In this document: positions 7,244-7,525 of the stretch, piece by piece
How positions within the stretch are numbered: the stretch's first letter is position 1
Layout: every line of letters begins with the position of its first letter
From: an uncultured Filifactor sp.
GTDB taxonomy: Bacteria > Bacillota > Clostridia > Peptostreptococcales > Filifactoraceae
NCBI GenBank assembly: GCA_947254385.1
Contig: CAMYCP010000057.1
Coordinates: 1 to 7,525 of the forward strand
DNA: 7,525 bases
Direction: 5' to 3'
Translations under genes and position numbers: made by a program
The notes under the pieces: model-generated
Databases searched by the model: none
The model's input: only the letters and a program-made list of their open reading frames with translations
Told to the model about the DNA's origin: nothing

Positions 7244-7272
7244 ATTATACTTTATTTTTATGTAGCTTTCAA
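7244..7272 (-). promoter_or_regulatory. Promoter of toxin gene 1
   Basis: On the minus strand TTGAAA (7272-7267) and TATAAT (7249-7244) are separated by 17 bases. Transcription would begin near the G at 7237, giving a leader of about 60 nt before the toxin ATG. The perfect -10 and good -35 indicate sustained transcription, so silencing must come from RNA structure and the antitoxin. Confidence 0.85.
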
Positions 7273-7325
7273 CAACTATAAATTTTTGTTTATGTAGGGC
7301 TATTACGATAAAAAATATATCTTTC

Positions 7326-7354
7326 TTGACTTATTATAAAGATACATATATAAT
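7326..7354 (+). promoter_or_regulatory. Promoter of antitoxin RNA 2
   Basis: TTGACT at 7326-7331 and TATAAT at 7349-7354 have a 17-base spacer. Boxes and spacing are identical to those of antitoxin RNA 1, although most of the spacer differs. It is divergent from the toxin 1 promoter, with 53 bases between their -35 boxes. Confidence 0.87.
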
Positions 7355-7360
7355 AAAGTA

Positions 7361-7449
7361 AAGAGTGAGAGTCGAAAGCGGTTATCCCTTATGTGTTTAA
7401 AAAAATATTTAAATCACCTGTGGTTTAGCGCACTACAGGTGATTTTTTT
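7361..7449 (+). ncRNA. Putative antisense antitoxin RNA 2 (about 89 nt)
   Basis: The layout matches antitoxin RNA 1: strong promoter, conserved AAAGAGTGAGAG 5' segment and GCGGTT block, then a diverged body and a terminator converging on toxin gene 2. It lacks the TTA found before the GCGGTT block of copy 1 and has different bases through 7381-7412. The ATCACCTG of the terminator arm is kept, but the ATACT just upstream in copy 1, which extends pairing to the toxin start codon, is not. Confidence 0.73.
7411..7449. terminator. Shared terminator between antitoxin RNA 2 and toxin gene 2
   Basis: AAATCACCTGT (7411-7421) pairs with ACAGGTGATTT (7435-7445), and the stem can be extended inward by GGT/ACT. 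The plus strand ends in seven T (7443-7449). The minus strand is followed by a long T-rich run (complement of the A tract at about 7399-7406), so this one is a good two-way terminator. Its loop differs completely from that of copy 1. Confidence 0.87.
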
Positions 7450-7454
7450 GTGTC

Positions 7455-7525
7455 CTATTTCCTATGGTTTGAAATTAGGGCTATGATAGTAACAATTAAC
7501 ATTGTATAGGCTATCATAAGCGATA
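7455..7525 (-). CDS. Small hydrophobic type I toxin, copy 2 (5' end beyond the window)
   Basis: Twenty-two residues plus the stop are visible, from the Ser matching residue 8 of copy 1 to the C terminus. Only two bases differ from copy 1: one is silent and the other changes Ser26 to Asn, so the end reads SNHRK. The hydrophobic helix is identical. The start codon, ribosome site and promoter would lie within about 150 bases to the right of the window. It is partial because of the window edge; nothing suggests a broken gene. Confidence 0.8.
   Translation of the reverse strand, partial: SLMIAYTMLIVTIIALISNHRK

Larger units (their letters stand above)
6938..7525. repeat. Tandem duplication, period 367 bases, of a toxin/antitoxin-RNA unit
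   Basis: Matching landmarks lie exactly 367 bases apart: the -35 box (6959 and 7326), the -10 box (6982 and 7349), the terminator 3' arm (7069 and 7436) and the toxin stop codon (7088 and 7455). Weaker similarity upstream (GATAAAAA at 6938 and 7307) hints that the unit starts just after the ftsH terminator. From 7083 to 7158 versus 7450 to 7525 only two of 76 bases differ, while the stretch covering the antitoxin RNA body has several changes and short gaps. Copy 2 is cut by the window end. No transposase gene is present. Confidence 0.9.

Noticed and set aside
6959..7272. A complete small insertion element or MITE
   Set aside because: The inverted arms are imperfect and coincide with the two promoter/leader regions, and I found no target-site duplication. 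It is kept only as an alternative in the findings.
6959..7525. CRISPR-like repeats
   Set aside because: There are only two long copies with a 367-base period, containing promoters, a peptide frame and terminators, and no short repeat-spacer pattern.

Overview
The window looks like chromosomal DNA from a low-GC Gram-positive bacterium, probably a member of the Clostridia. This rests on A+T-rich intergenic DNA, strong AGGAGG-type ribosome binding sites, a non-mevalonate isoprenoid gene, a DUF1934 (YwiB-like) gene after murI, a tilS-ftsH pair, and a toxin family typical of Firmicutes. No rRNA, tRNA, CRISPR array or transposase gene is visible.

Bases 1-218 are a very A+T-rich leader with three copies of a T-rich repeat, a weak inverted repeat and a probable extended -10 promoter. 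Bases 219-6896 hold six tightly packed plus-strand genes: ispE (isoprenoid precursors), ddl (D-Ala-D-Ala), murI (D-glutamate), a DUF1934 gene, tilS (lysidine in tRNA-Ile) and ftsH (membrane AAA+ protease). Junctions run from a 4-base overlap (ispE/ddl) to a 31-base gap, so they look like one operon. The theme is envelope building plus housekeeping: IspE feeds undecaprenyl carrier synthesis, and MurI and Ddl supply two D-amino-acid building blocks of peptidoglycan. A strong hairpin terminator at 6901-6931 ends the operon. No hpt gene sits between tilS and ftsH, although that is a common order in Firmicutes.

Bases 6932-7525 contain no long ORF but are highly organised. They hold two tandem copies, with a period of 367 bases, of what reads as a type I toxin-antitoxin module. 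The second copy is cut by the window end. Each copy has, on the plus strand, a near-consensus promoter driving a small RNA of about 90 nt that ends in a strong terminator. On the minus strand, converging on it, is a tiny ORF for a hydrophobic peptide of 29 residues beginning MTVYEALSLM, which resembles the holin-like / BsrG-TxpA type of membrane toxin. The toxin gene of copy 1 has its own promoter, a leader of about 60 nt, a strong Shine-Dalgarno sequence and a hairpin that can mask that sequence.

The toxin halves of the two copies are almost identical, while the antitoxin RNA bodies and terminator loops have diverged. The 5' parts of the toxin mRNA and the antitoxin RNA are similar to each other, forming an imperfect inverted repeat around copy 1. 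The antitoxin also carries a sequence able to pair with the toxin ribosome binding site and start codon. All function in this region is inferred from sequence.
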